Shown here piece after piece: positions 16,554 to 23,853 of a stretch of 28,460 nt of DNA. The stretch's first letter is position 1. Each line of letters opens with the position of its first letter. The DNA comes from CAYMQB01 sp964392665 (GTDB lineage: Bacteria; Hydrothermota; E44-bin80): positions 1 through 28,460 of the forward strand of contig CAYMQB010000039.1 in the NCBI GenBank assembly GCA_964392665.1. The letters run 5' to 3'. Made by a program: the position numbers and the translations under genes. Below the pieces are notes generated by a model, which did not search any database, had not been told where the DNA came from, and saw nothing but the letters and a program-made list of their open reading frames with translations.

Positions 16554-18010
16554 GATATGTTCTGTTTCAGGTGTATGGTGAACGTGGTTCCGCCGTTACT
16601 CCCTAACACAATAGAACCGCTGTGTAACTCAATAATTTTTTTGACCAGGTATAAGCCAAGACCTGTTTGCTGTTTATTACTAAAGAATGGTTCGAAAATC
16701 CTGTTACGGAGGGAGTTAGCAATCCCCGGACCATTATCGCGGATCATGATCTCACAAAAGTAGCCCTTCTTTCTTGAGATAATGGTAACGAGTGTCGCCC
16801 CGGCCTCGATACTGTTTTTAATAAGATTAGAAAAGAGTACTCCAAGCATTTCTCTGTTTCCCATACATACAAGCCCTGACTGCATTTCCTTCTTAATGGT
16901 TGCATTGGCTGCGCGTATGCCGTGCTGAAGGAGAGAGATTGATCCGTTAATGATATCTTCTATAAGTAGCGATTCCTTGTGAGGTGAAGGTTGCCCTGTT
17001 ATTTTCAAAGAATCCATGATTGTTCTCATACGGATTATTTCCTGAATGAGAATACTCTTGTGTTCGTGTTCTACGATATCCTTTGAAAGCAATGAAAGTG
17101 CATTTAAGGAATTTCTGAATTCATGCGTGAACCCGGAGGAGAGCGCGCTTAGTTCCTTAAAGTGTTTAACTTCATGTTCTTTGAGGAGCCGAAACCGTTC
17201 GAAGCGGGACATATTATAGATAAGAACTGATTCAGAACCAATAAATGCAACCGTCATGATAATGAGAAAGAGAACATTGATACTGGTGATTCTGGTCAGC
17301 GCATTCATCGCGAACCCGGCAACAAGGGATATTTCTTCACGATGTTCCTCGACGTGATAGATTCTCCCAACCGGTGTTGAAATAATGGTGTTTCCCTCGC
17401 CCACAAGGGGAAGAAAGTTATCGTAGAGGGAGCTATATATGATTGGGGTGTCGTTGCTGTCGAGGATGGCAAAATAGATGATCGATGAAGAGGAAATGAG
17501 CGAGTCGAGTATCGAATGAATCCTGATCCCTGAATCATTATTTGCTTTTGCTAGGATAAGTACCTGGGTCCTGCTGTGTTGAAAATGGACCAAGTAGTAA
17601 GGTTCTTCATCGAGAATGATAAGGGAATGGGAATCTCGCCCGATTAGGTTGCTTTCATAGTATCGAATAATATCGTCTTCTTTTTCTTCGTCGGAGGTAA
17701 TCGATATCGTACTATCTTTTGAGAACAGCCAGATTCCTTTTATAGTATTTGAAAGTATTGTTTCATCAAGGATTACCTTCTCACTCCCGATTTTGCTGTT
17801 CAGCTGTGTCAATTCAGAGATCAATTGTTCTTTATCTGATTTCTCGGACTGGAGATGCTGCTCAATAATAAAGGAGAGAAGATAGTAGGTATTTTTTACA
17901 CTTGAGTAGTATATTCTTTTTAAACTCCAGTTGGTTAGTAATACAATGGAAATGGAAAATATAAAGAGAAAAAGCAATATTCCTATGAGAATTACGTTTC
18001 GCCGTTTCAT
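16550..18010 (-). CDS. Membrane sensor histidine kinase, partner of the NtrC-type regulator
   Basis: A 486-residue kinase: transmembrane helix 1 at about 6-26, an extracytoplasmic sensor region at 27-240, helix 2 at about 243-265, then a dimerisation helix with the phospho-acceptor His296 in SGFTHEFRNSLNALS. The HATPase domain shows an N-box (NLIKNSIEAGA), G1 DNGPGI, F-box FEPFFSNK and G2 TGLGLYLVKKI. HEFRN-type H-boxes are typical of kinases that pair with NtrC-like regulators. The sensor region has no recognised ligand motif; it has a Cache-like length but no clear signature. The gene starts two bases after the stop of the upstream outer-membrane protein gene and overlaps the regulator by four bases. 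Confidence 0.95.
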   Translation of the reverse strand: MKRRNVILIGILLFLFIFSISIVLLTNWSLKRIYYSSVKNTYYLLSFIIEQHLQSEKSDKEQLISELTQLNSKIGSEKVILDETILSNTIKGIWLFSKDSTISITSDEEKEDDIIRYYESNLIGRDSHSLIILDEEPYYLVHFQHSRTQVLILAKANNDSGIRIHSILDSLISSSSIIYFAILDSNDTPIIYSSLYDNFLPLVGEGNTIISTPVGRIYHVEEHREEISLVAGFAMNALTRITSINVLFLIIMTVAFIGSESVLIYNMSRFERFRLLKEHEVKHFKELSALSSGFTHEFRNSLNALSLLSKDIVEHEHKSILIQEIIRMRTIMDSLKITGQPSPHKESLLIEDIINGSISLLQHGIRAANATIKKEMQSGLVCMGNREMLGVLFSNLIKNSIEAGATLVTIISRKKGYFCEIMIRDNGPGIANSLRNRIFEPFFSNKQQTGLGLYLVKKIIELHSGSIVLGSNGGTTFTIHLKQNIS

Positions 18011-18012
18011 TG

Positions 18013-19029
18013 CTAATAAAGGAGATTGTATTGAATTTCTATAGAATTCTTGGAATAGTCGAAATCGTCAATCGTGGAGTAGTTGAGTAGTGACTTGAAA
18101 GAGACTGAAATTGAGGAGATAGGACCAAGCATTTTCGTCAGGAGAAGATATAAGGACGTACCCGAATCGGAACGAGGCACACCTTCTATGGGAAAGTACT
18201 GTTTTTTAAAGACATCGCATTGGATATCCATTGATATTTTTTCTCTTTGAAATAATTTTTTCATAGAAACTATTAAGGATGTCTGCTCATTAACGGATTC
18301 TTCTTCGAAGAATGGTTCATCGTTGTATGATAGAGAGACTGGGGGAGTGCCGTCGGAGAAAGCGTAGTGGTAGTACTCAATACTTGCTTTTAGTGAGAGG
18401 CTCATGGAAAGGGGGGAATCGAACCGGGAAAATATCCTGTAGAAGGGAAGCGTTTCGTTTTCGTAAATTTTTGAACCCAATTCCGCTCCCGGGATAAGAA
18501 AGAAATACGGCAGTGGGATTGAAAGAGATGATTTCAGATATGGTTCGAGATAACCGGGTATTGAGTCGGCTGCGAAATAGCGGTATCGTATCCCGAAATC
18601 GGGAGAGCAGAGAAATCTATTGAGAAGGTATAAGTTTACTGAATCACCTGCGGAAACTGTGGTATATCGATAGAGATCAAATGAGGGAGTGAACAGATTG
18701 TAAAACTGAATGTAGGTGCAGTTGTTATTTCCCGCACCGTGGAGATAGAGATGTTTTTGAAGAGAAATTTTGTTTTCAAGAAAAAGGTTATTTGTATTGA
18801 AATTGATAATGGAATATTTACCTTTGAATTCCACATCAAATGATTGTGAGTAATTCAAGAATGGATAGAGGGCAAGAAGACTGCCGTACTCCTTTGTAGC
18901 GAGAAGATAGAGATTATCGCTCGCGGAATATGCAAGCGATAATCCCTTTACACTGTTTGAAAAAGCTAAACAAGGGAGGAGGAGAAAAATGATTCCTCCC
19001 CCCAGTTTAGTAAATCTATTTCTTGCCAC
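18013..19029 (-). CDS. Exported protein, probable outer-membrane beta-barrel, unknown function
   Basis: Not recognised as a known family. The frame is open to an ATG at 19119, deep inside the upstream gene. GTG at 19029 is preferred because it gives a clean signal peptide (ARNRFTKLGGGIIFLLLPCLAFS) and overlaps the upstream gene by only 14 bases; an AAAGGAG lies 13 bases before it. The mature protein (about 310 residues) consists of short alternating hydrophobic/polar strands rich in Tyr, Phe and Ser, such as SLSIPLPYFFLIPGAELGSKIYEN and SVSFKSLLNYSTI, and ends in IEIQYNLLY. That fits a small outer-membrane barrel. Being cotranscribed with a kinase and regulator suggests it is either a component sensed by the kinase or a target of the pathway. 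Confidence 0.7.
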   Translation of the reverse strand: MARNRFTKLGGGIIFLLLPCLAFSNSVKGLSLAYSASDNLYLLATKEYGSLLALYPFLNYSQSFDVEFKGKYSIINFNTNNLFLENKISLQKHLYLHGAGNNNCTYIQFYNLFTPSFDLYRYTTVSAGDSVNLYLLNRFLCSPDFGIRYRYFAADSIPGYLEPYLKSSLSIPLPYFFLIPGAELGSKIYENETLPFYRIFSRFDSPLSMSLSLKASIEYYHYAFSDGTPPVSLSYNDEPFFEEESVNEQTSLIVSMKKLFQREKISMDIQCDVFKKQYFPIEGVPRSDSGTSLYLLLTKMLGPISSISVSFKSLLNYSTIDDFDYSKNSIEIQYNLLY

Positions 19030-19741
19030 GCCCTGTTCGTTTCTCCTTTGGGTCTGGTTTCGTGTGTCGTTTTGCCCTCCATATCGGGAAACCCATCCTA
19101 TTCCTGAGTGAGATTTCAAGTTTCGTTCTCAGATTCCTCATAACACGGGCAAGGACCATTGTCTGGGCATCACCTTTCACTTCGGAACCCCTGATATCCA
19201 ACTCATCACCCAATCTGACTTGATTTTGGAGAAACCATTCCGGGGAGAACTGGACCCTGACTGTCTCTCCATTTTCCAATTTGATCTTTGCTTCCATGAG
19301 GGCGTCGTCCTTGTAAATATAGAGATCTTCGATTGGTCCCTTCATTTGCTTCTCCCGCAAAGGATTATAGAAATGACTTCTCTCCTGAAGGCGGGTTCTC
19401 AGCCAGAGGGGTTCATAGTGCACATTCCGTATTTCACGCCTGATCATATTTCGCACTATTACCCGAACCTTGAATTTGTTTTCATCTTCAAACCTTCCGA
19501 TGAAATCGAGGTCATCTCCAACCTTGAGTTCATCATCAAGATACCATGCCGGGCCCAGATGTGCCTCGACCATTTCCCGGTTTCTCGTTCTCACCTGAAG
19601 TTTTAGTATATTGATGTTACCTTCTTCTTCGCTAAAGAGTTCTTCAATGGCAGCGATTTCACCGGTTACTTCGATCTCCTCTGCAATCATAAATCCCGTA
19701 AGCAAGACTATGATAAACAGGACTACTGCTGCGATCTTCAT
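19016..19741 (-). CDS. Exported protein with two OB-like repeats and a basic tail, unknown function
   Basis: First gene of the sigma-54 operon (241 residues). A signal peptide (MKIAAVVLFIIVLLTGFMIA) precedes an acidic region and two copies of a repeat: residues 57-83 (MVEAHLGPAWYLDDELKVGD) and 160-186 (TVRVQFSPEWFLQNQVRLGD). Each has a V.....P.W.L......GD core followed by a strand and an R/V-rich segment, the second ending NRMGFPIWR. This pattern is known to me from small periplasmic proteins with OB-like folds in delta-proteobacteria-type genomes, where it has no assigned function. The last 19 residues are strongly basic (KEKRTGRGKK). AAAGGAGG stands a few bases before the ATG. Possible roles are cation, nucleic-acid or lipopolysaccharide binding; none is shown. 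Confidence 0.75.
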   Translation of the reverse strand: MKIAAVVLFIIVLLTGFMIAEEIEVTGEIAAIEELFSEEEGNINILKLQVRTRNREMVEAHLGPAWYLDDELKVGDDLDFIGRFEDENKFKVRVIVRNMIRREIRNVHYEPLWLRTRLQERSHFYNPLREKQMKGPIEDLYIYKDDALMEAKIKLENGETVRVQFSPEWFLQNQVRLGDELDIRGSEVKGDAQTMVLARVMRNLRTKLEISLRNRMGFPIWRAKRHTKPDPKEKRTGRGKK

Positions 19742-19811
19742 GCTTTCCTCCTTTCTTTATATACTTCCTTTTCATTGAAACTGCAACCTTTATTTCACAT
19801 ACTATACTATA

Positions 19812-19827
19812 TGCAAGTAGTGTGCCA
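19812..19827 (-). promoter_or_regulatory. Sigma-54 promoter of the kinase/regulator operon
   Basis: Minus strand TGGCACACTACTTGCA matches the -24/-12 consensus TGGCAC-N5-TTGCA at every conserved base, with correct GG-to-GC spacing. Transcription would start near 19800, about 60 bases before the ATG at 19741. The fourth gene of the operon is a GAFTGA-containing activator, so autoregulation is expected. Confidence 0.85.
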
Positions 19828-19869
19828 TACATAAATATCGTGAAATAGTGACTTAAACGTTAACAAATT

Positions 19870-19900
19870 CGACAATTTTGTCGTTTCGACAATTATGTAT
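19870..19900. promoter_or_regulatory. Probable enhancer (upstream activator) sites for the NtrC-type regulator
   Basis: CGACAATTTTGTCG at 19870-19883 is a perfect inverted repeat (CGACAA, TT, TTGTCG). A second, degenerate copy, CGACAATTATGTAT, begins 17 bases further on at 19887. They lie about 70-100 bases upstream of the predicted sigma-54 start site, where NtrC-family dimers usually bind. The assignment to this regulator is an inference from position and symmetry. Confidence 0.6.
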
Positions 19901-19942
19901 GTAAGAGTCGAATAGACGTAACTGAACTGATTGTGTTGAGCA

Positions 19943-20106
19943 AATTCGGGACAGCGACCATTTTTTACCCTGAGGGGCAGTAGGTTTTTGAGATTTTTCT
20001 AATCAAAAACTCTCTGTTTTGCTCCTGTTTTAAACAAAGGAGATGAACAGGGCAGAATGAAGAGCAAAAATTCTTGACATGTTCACTTAAAAATTATATA
20101 ATGCAG
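19943..20106 (+). repeat. Promoter-bearing dispersed repeat, copy A
   Basis: Shares with copy B long stretches such as GACAGCGACCATTTTT / GAACAGCGACCATTTTT, TTTTCTAATCAAAA, GGAGATGAA.AGGGCAGA and AGAGCAAAAATTCTTGACAT. It contains two inverted repeats: GTTTTTGA (19984-19991) with TCAAAAAC (20003-20010), and TTTTGCTC (20017-20024) with GAGCAAAA (20062-20069). It ends in a perfect promoter. It is followed by the T9SS-type secreted protein gene. Confidence 0.8.
20074..20102 (+). promoter_or_regulatory. Perfect sigma-70 promoter in repeat copy A
   Basis: TTGACA (20074-20079), 17 bases, TATAAT (20097-20102): both hexamers are full consensus. The next gene starts 260 bases downstream at 20362, so the transcript would have a long AT-rich leader. 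Confidence 0.8.
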
Positions 20107-20179
20107 AGAATTAAAACAAAAAGAAATCTTTACAAAAAGGATAAAAAAGAAGGAAAGGAGATTGGCAACAGTGAAATAT

Positions 20180-20223
20180 TGACATTTTTAATTTGCAAAA
20201 AACCTGACATTTTCTACTTGCAA
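20180..20223 (+). repeat. Tandem 19-base direct repeat in the leader
   Basis: TGACATTTTTAATTTGCAA (20180-20198) and TGACATTTTCTACTTGCAA (20205-20223) differ at three positions and are offset by 25 bases. They lie between the copy A promoter and the secreted protein gene. Tandem spacing of about two helix turns and a half could mark a regulator site, but no regulator is identified. Confidence 0.45.
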
Positions 20224-20361
20224 TGACACTGAAAAGAAAGAGTTTGACGGTAAAGAGAAAAAATTTTAAGATTATGATGTATTATTTAGTCCAAAATAAT
20301 GGGGCCCACTGCCCAAGTTGAGATATTAAGCCTTTGGTTGAACAAAGCAAAAGGAGGAAAA

Positions 20362-21846
20362 ATGAAGAGGTTATTGATATTTGCAGCCATTTTATTGATG
20401 GTGAAAGGAGTAGCGGAGGCATGGACAGTGGAAACTGTCGTTACCATCTCTGATAGCTGCAAAGGGGTTGGGCTTGCCCTTGATAGTGACAATAAGCCGC
20501 ATATCGTATATGCAGAAAAGCATACTGATAGCGTAAATGTCCAGGAGAAGTATAAAGATGCTGGGAGTACCTGGCAGGGGCCTTATAACACCAATTGTCC
20601 ACATTGCGAGGATATGGAGGCTTATGGTCCGTGGAATTGTGTTTCATTCGATGCCCAAAATGATACATTCTGGGTAATAACCCTATATGGTTATGACTAT
20701 AATTCCTGTATCTACGCCTCCTATAAGGCCGGTATAAGTGGTGCCTGGTCACCAGCTGTTCAGGTGAGGAACCACTCCGGAACATGGCCAGCAAGGTTCA
20801 CCGCCTGCGATGTTACAGTTGAAAGTGGTAAGGTGGTTCATCTTGTATATAGTGACTACAATGATACAACTATGTATTACAAAAAGAGAACAGGAGGAGG
20901 ATGGGGCGCTGATGAAAACATTGGCACCACAGGGATGAATTATGGATTCTGGTATTACTACGGCGCTTCAATTGCGCTGGAAGGAACCACACCGCATGTA
21001 GCAGGTTATTTCTATAATGATGACCCGACCTATTACGATATCCTGCCCTCATACCGAAATAAGGTAGGTGGTTCCTGGGGAACAAGGATAAGAATGTCAA
21101 ATTGGGGATTCTGGCCCAATAAAGGTGGAGGGTATGTGTCACTTGTCTTGAATCCTATGGGTAATAATTATGACTGGGCTTGCTGGGGTAATTCCGAAGG
21201 TGAGAGATATGTCAGATATGGACAGCGGTCTGTATCGGGCTGGACAGGAACCTCCCCTGTTACACCAGGAGATATGGGTTCTGGTAATTTCTGTGCTGAT
21301 ATAGTTGGATATACTAATAAGGTCTGGCTTGCCTACAGAGCCAATAATGGCGACCTCAAGTTTGCAGGATATGAGACCATGGGTTCACCAACCTTTACTC
21401 AGACCGTGGATATATTGCCGACAGGAGTGTCTTATGTTTGTCTCAAAATAGCCCCGGATAGCAGCATCCACATTGCCTATTTTGCCATTGAAGCAGGAAG
21501 TTATAAGATAAAGTATGCTTACAATCCGAGTCTCGGTATTGAAGATGAGGAAGTTATCGGGCACCAAGTAATGGGCGTCAGTATTCATCCAAATCCATTC
21601 AGGGAAAAGGTAGAGATTAAGTTCTGCATAGGACAAGGTGCAGAGGACAGAGAGTTAAAAATCTACGATGTGAGCGGACGTGTTGTTAAGGATTTTGGAC
21701 TAGTCACGAGCAGCTCGAACCTCTCCGCTGTTGTAATCTGGGATGGTCGGGATGATAAAGAAAGATTGCTTCCTTCAGGTGTGTACTACTGTAGATTAAT
21801 CCAGGGAGGAGAAACTCAGACAAAAAGGGTTTTGCTCGTTAGATAA
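20362..21846 (+). CDS. Secreted propeller-like protein with T9SS type A sorting-type C-terminal domain
   Basis: 494 residues from the ATG at 20362, which follows AAAGGAGG; an in-frame ATG at 20299 lacks a ribosome-binding site and would bury the signal peptide (MKRLLIFAAILLMVKGVAEA). The mature body has repeated blade-like units (SDNKPHIVYAEKH, SGKVVHLVYSDYND, GTTPHVAGYFYNDD, DSSIHIAYFAIEAG), like the BNR/sialidase-type propellers common in FCB surface proteins, without a recognised catalytic Asp-box set. The last ~85 residues are a sorting-type domain: SIHPNPFREKVEIKF, LKIYDVSGRVV, VIWDGRDD, LPSGVYYCRLIQGG and a final KRVLLVR. In FCB bacteria this domain directs export and surface anchoring by type IX secretion. 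It is a monocistronic gene under the copy A promoter. Confidence 0.85.
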   Translation: MKRLLIFAAILLMVKGVAEAWTVETVVTISDSCKGVGLALDSDNKPHIVYAEKHTDSVNVQEKYKDAGSTWQGPYNTNCPHCEDMEAYGPWNCVSFDAQNDTFWVITLYGYDYNSCIYASYKAGISGAWSPAVQVRNHSGTWPARFTACDVTVESGKVVHLVYSDYNDTTMYYKKRTGGGWGADENIGTTGMNYGFWYYYGASIALEGTTPHVAGYFYNDDPTYYDILPSYRNKVGGSWGTRIRMSNWGFWPNKGGGYVSLVLNPMGNNYDWACWGNSEGERYVRYGQRSVSGWTGTSPVTPGDMGSGNFCADIVGYTNKVWLAYRANNGDLKFAGYETMGSPTFTQTVDILPTGVSYVCLKIAPDSSIHIAYFAIEAGSYKIKYAYNPSLGIEDEEVIGHQVMGVSIHPNPFREKVEIKFCIGQGAEDRELKIYDVSGRVVKDFGLVTSSSNLSAVVIWDGRDDKERLLPSGVYYCRLIQGGETQTKRVLLVR

Positions 21847-21980
21847 TTCAATTCAATAAATTATTGCTCTTTGTGAAGAGTAGTCTAAAATTGAAAATTG
21901 GGATCAGGCTAAAAACTGAAATTCAGCAAAACAGTTCTATTTTTCTGTGTCCATTTTATTGGTCTCTGTTTCTGTCTCGA

Positions 21981-22140
21981 AATTAGGAACAGCGACCATT
22001 TTTTTACCTGAGGGCAGTAGATTTTTGGGAGTTTTCTAATCAAAACGTTCTCTGTTTTTCTCTTGTTGGAACAGAGGAGATGAATAGGGCAGATTGTAGA
22101 GCAAAAATTCTTGACATAAACAATAAATTGGTTTACACTA
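21981..22140 (+). repeat. Promoter-bearing dispersed repeat, copy B
   Basis: The same element as copy A (about 130 aligned bases up to the -35 box). After TTGACAT the sequence differs: the spacer is ACAATAAATTGGTT-like and the -10 is TACACT. The inner inverted repeats are weaker than in A (TTTTTCTC against GAGCAAAA). The rest of the gap 21847-22205 shows only short palindromes and an A-tract near 22150. Confidence 0.78.
22111..22139 (+). promoter_or_regulatory. Sigma-70 promoter in repeat copy B
   Basis: TTGACA (22111-22116), 17 bases, TACACT (22134-22139). It drives the split-barrel protein gene that starts at 22206. Confidence 0.65.
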
Positions 22141-22205
22141 AATTAGGATGTATAAAAAAAAAAGCGCATCGAAAGTTCTGTTCAATATAAGACAAAGGGG
22201 TAGAA

Positions 22206-22637
22206 ATGTTCAAGATGAACACCAGACTTAAGAAAGAAGTGTGGAGTCACTTTGAGAAGATGCAGGTAATTTTTCTTGCAACTTGTTCTGGAAAAAAACC
22301 GAAGGTTCGCCCGGTTACGATGCTGAACTTCAAGAATCAACTGTGGGTGTCAACCGGCACCAGGGATATGAAGACTAAACAGCTCAAGAAGAATAACAAC
22401 ATAGAATTCAGCATAATTATAGGGAAAGGAAAATACAAAGGTTCGATTCGTGCTGCAGGAAAGGCGAAGATTGTGAAGGACATTAAGACGAGAAAGTCAC
22501 TTGCAGACAATATCCCCTTTTTCAAGCAATTCTGGAAGGATGCATCTGATTCCGATTTCACGCTGCTTCGACTTGATATTAAGTCGATTGAATACATTAG
22601 ACCGAAAGAGATGAAGATCCAGAAGTTCACCGTTTAG
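22206..22637 (+). CDS. Pyridoxamine 5'-phosphate oxidase-like FMN-binding split-barrel protein
   Basis: 143 residues with the single split-barrel layout: VIFLATCSGKKPKVRPVTML at about 21-40 (first strands and FMN phosphate contact), LWVSTGTRDMKTKQLKKNNNIEFSI at about 46-70, then YKGSIRAAGKAKIV and a C-terminal KSIEYIRPKEM. Proteins of this small class bind flavin or F420 and act as oxidoreductases on unknown substrates; true PdxH is longer and has a PLP site, so pyridoxine biosynthesis is unlikely. AAAGGGG lies eight bases before the ATG at 22206; an ATG three codons later is an alternative. Confidence 0.8.
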   Translation: MFKMNTRLKKEVWSHFEKMQVIFLATCSGKKPKVRPVTMLNFKNQLWVSTGTRDMKTKQLKKNNNIEFSIIIGKGKYKGSIRAAGKAKIVKDIKTRKSLADNIPFFKQFWKDASDSDFTLLRLDIKSIEYIRPKEMKIQKFTV

Positions 22638-22677
22638 AAGATTGGTTTGGTCTAAAATTGTGAGCAGGGTTTATGAA

Positions 22678-23751
22678 ATGTTTAAAGAAATAGTTTTAAT
22701 TACTCTAATGTTATCAGTTATCATAAATGCTTGTGCAGATGTTAATGAAAATGTCAAAATTGAAAAAGCGACATTTGCAGGAGGCTGTTTTTGGTGTATG
22801 GAGCACCCTTTTGAAGAATTAGATGGTGTAATAGAGGTTGTCTCAGGTTATACCGGTGGACATAAAGAGAACCCAACATATCAAGAAGTATCGGCTGGGG
22901 GAACCGGTCACCTAGAAGCTGTTCAAATAGAATACAATTCATCTAAGATAACTTATTCAGAGCTTCTTGATGTATTTTGGGAGCAAATAGACCCGACTGA
23001 TGCAGCTGGACAATTTGTTGATAAGGGCTCACAATACAGCACAGCTATTTTTTATCACAATAAGAAACAAAAAAGTTTAGCAGAAAAATCGAAAGAAGAA
23101 CTGGATAAATCTGGAAAATATGATAAACCAATTGTTACAGAAATTTTGAAAGCTTCCAAATTTTATAAAGCAGAAGAATATCATCAGGATTACTATAAAA
23201 AGTGTCCCATAAGGTATGAGTCTTATAGAAGTGCATCAGGTCGTGATAAATACTTAAACAAGATATGGAGAGACAAAATGGAAACTCAATATGCTGAAGG
23301 AGACAACAAAAAATACAAAAAACCAACCGAAGAAGAAATTAGAAAGAAATTAACACAATTACAGTATAAGGTTACACAGGAAAATGGTACAGAAAATCCA
23401 TTTGACAATAAATTTTGGGACAATAAAAAAGATGGAATCTATGTTGATATAGTTTCTGGCGAACCTCTTTTTAGCTCCCTTGATAAGTATGAATCTGGAA
23501 GTGGATGGCCAAGTTTTACAAAACCACTTGTTACGGAAAATATTGTAGAAAAAGAGGATAGAAACCTTTCTACGGTAAGAACAGAAGTTAGAAGTAAACA
23601 TGCTAATTCTCACCTTGGACACGTATTTCCTGATGGACCTGAACCAACAGGACTTCGATATTGTATAAACTCTGCCGCTCTTCGTTTTATTCCACAAGAA
23701 GATTTAGAAAAAGAAGGGTATCGGGAATATAAAACACTTTTTGAAAAATAG
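22678..23751 (+). CDS. msrAB: Methionine sulfoxide reductase MsrA-MsrB fusion, probable lipoprotein
   Basis: Repairs both epimers of methionine sulfoxide. 357 residues from the ATG at 22678; the frame extends to a TTG at 22642 without support. The N-terminus MFKEIVLITLMLSVIINAC looks like a lipoprotein signal with an imperfect lipobox (INAC, Cys19). MsrA follows with FAGGCFWCMEHPFE (Cys37 nucleophile, Cys40), SGYTGG and YHQDYY. MsrB follows with YKVTQENGTENPF, GSGWPSF, SKHANSHLGHVFPDGP and the catalytic GLRYCINSAALRF (Cys about 329). The zinc CxxC pairs of many MsrB proteins are absent. Envelope location would make it a periplasmic or surface repair enzyme. The gene is visibly more A/T-rich in codon choice than the operon genes upstream, suggesting later arrival. 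Confidence 0.92.
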   Translation: MFKEIVLITLMLSVIINACADVNENVKIEKATFAGGCFWCMEHPFEELDGVIEVVSGYTGGHKENPTYQEVSAGGTGHLEAVQIEYNSSKITYSELLDVFWEQIDPTDAAGQFVDKGSQYSTAIFYHNKKQKSLAEKSKEELDKSGKYDKPIVTEILKASKFYKAEEYHQDYYKKCPIRYESYRSASGRDKYLNKIWRDKMETQYAEGDNKKYKKPTEEEIRKKLTQLQYKVTQENGTENPFDNKFWDNKKDGIYVDIVSGEPLFSSLDKYESGSGWPSFTKPLVTENIVEKEDRNLSTVRTEVRSKHANSHLGHVFPDGPEPTGLRYCINSAALRFIPQEDLEKEGYREYKTLFEK

Positions 23752-23757
23752 GGATGT

Positions 23758-23795
23758 TAACAAAGCACTGCATATTTAGCTGCAATGATATGTTA
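23758..23795 (+). other. attC-like hairpin downstream of msrAB
   Basis: Arms are arranged symmetrically: TAACA (23758-23762), unpaired AAG, CACTGCA (23766-23772), loop TATTTAGC, TGCAATG (23781-23787), unpaired ATA, TGTTA (23791-23795). The inner arm has one mismatch. The order of outer box, bulge, inner box and loop, beginning TAACAAAGC and ending TGTTATG, is like an integron attC site but shorter than usual. A plain stem-loop is the alternative. Confidence 0.3.
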
Positions 23796-23853
23796 TGTGG
23801 TTATGAACCTATTTAGTCTAGCATTTGGTTGGCAAAAGAAGGAGCGATAAAGT

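Noticed and set aside
18988..18990. ATT as a rare start codon for the outer-membrane protein gene, four bases after GGAGG
   Set aside because: The spacing matches that of pyrF and yebC, but starting there would remove the positively charged part of the signal peptide; GTG at 19029 gives a complete signal sequence.
22642..22677. TTG start for msrAB twelve codons upstream
   Set aside because: No ribosome-binding site, and it would hide the lipoprotein-type signal that begins at 22678.
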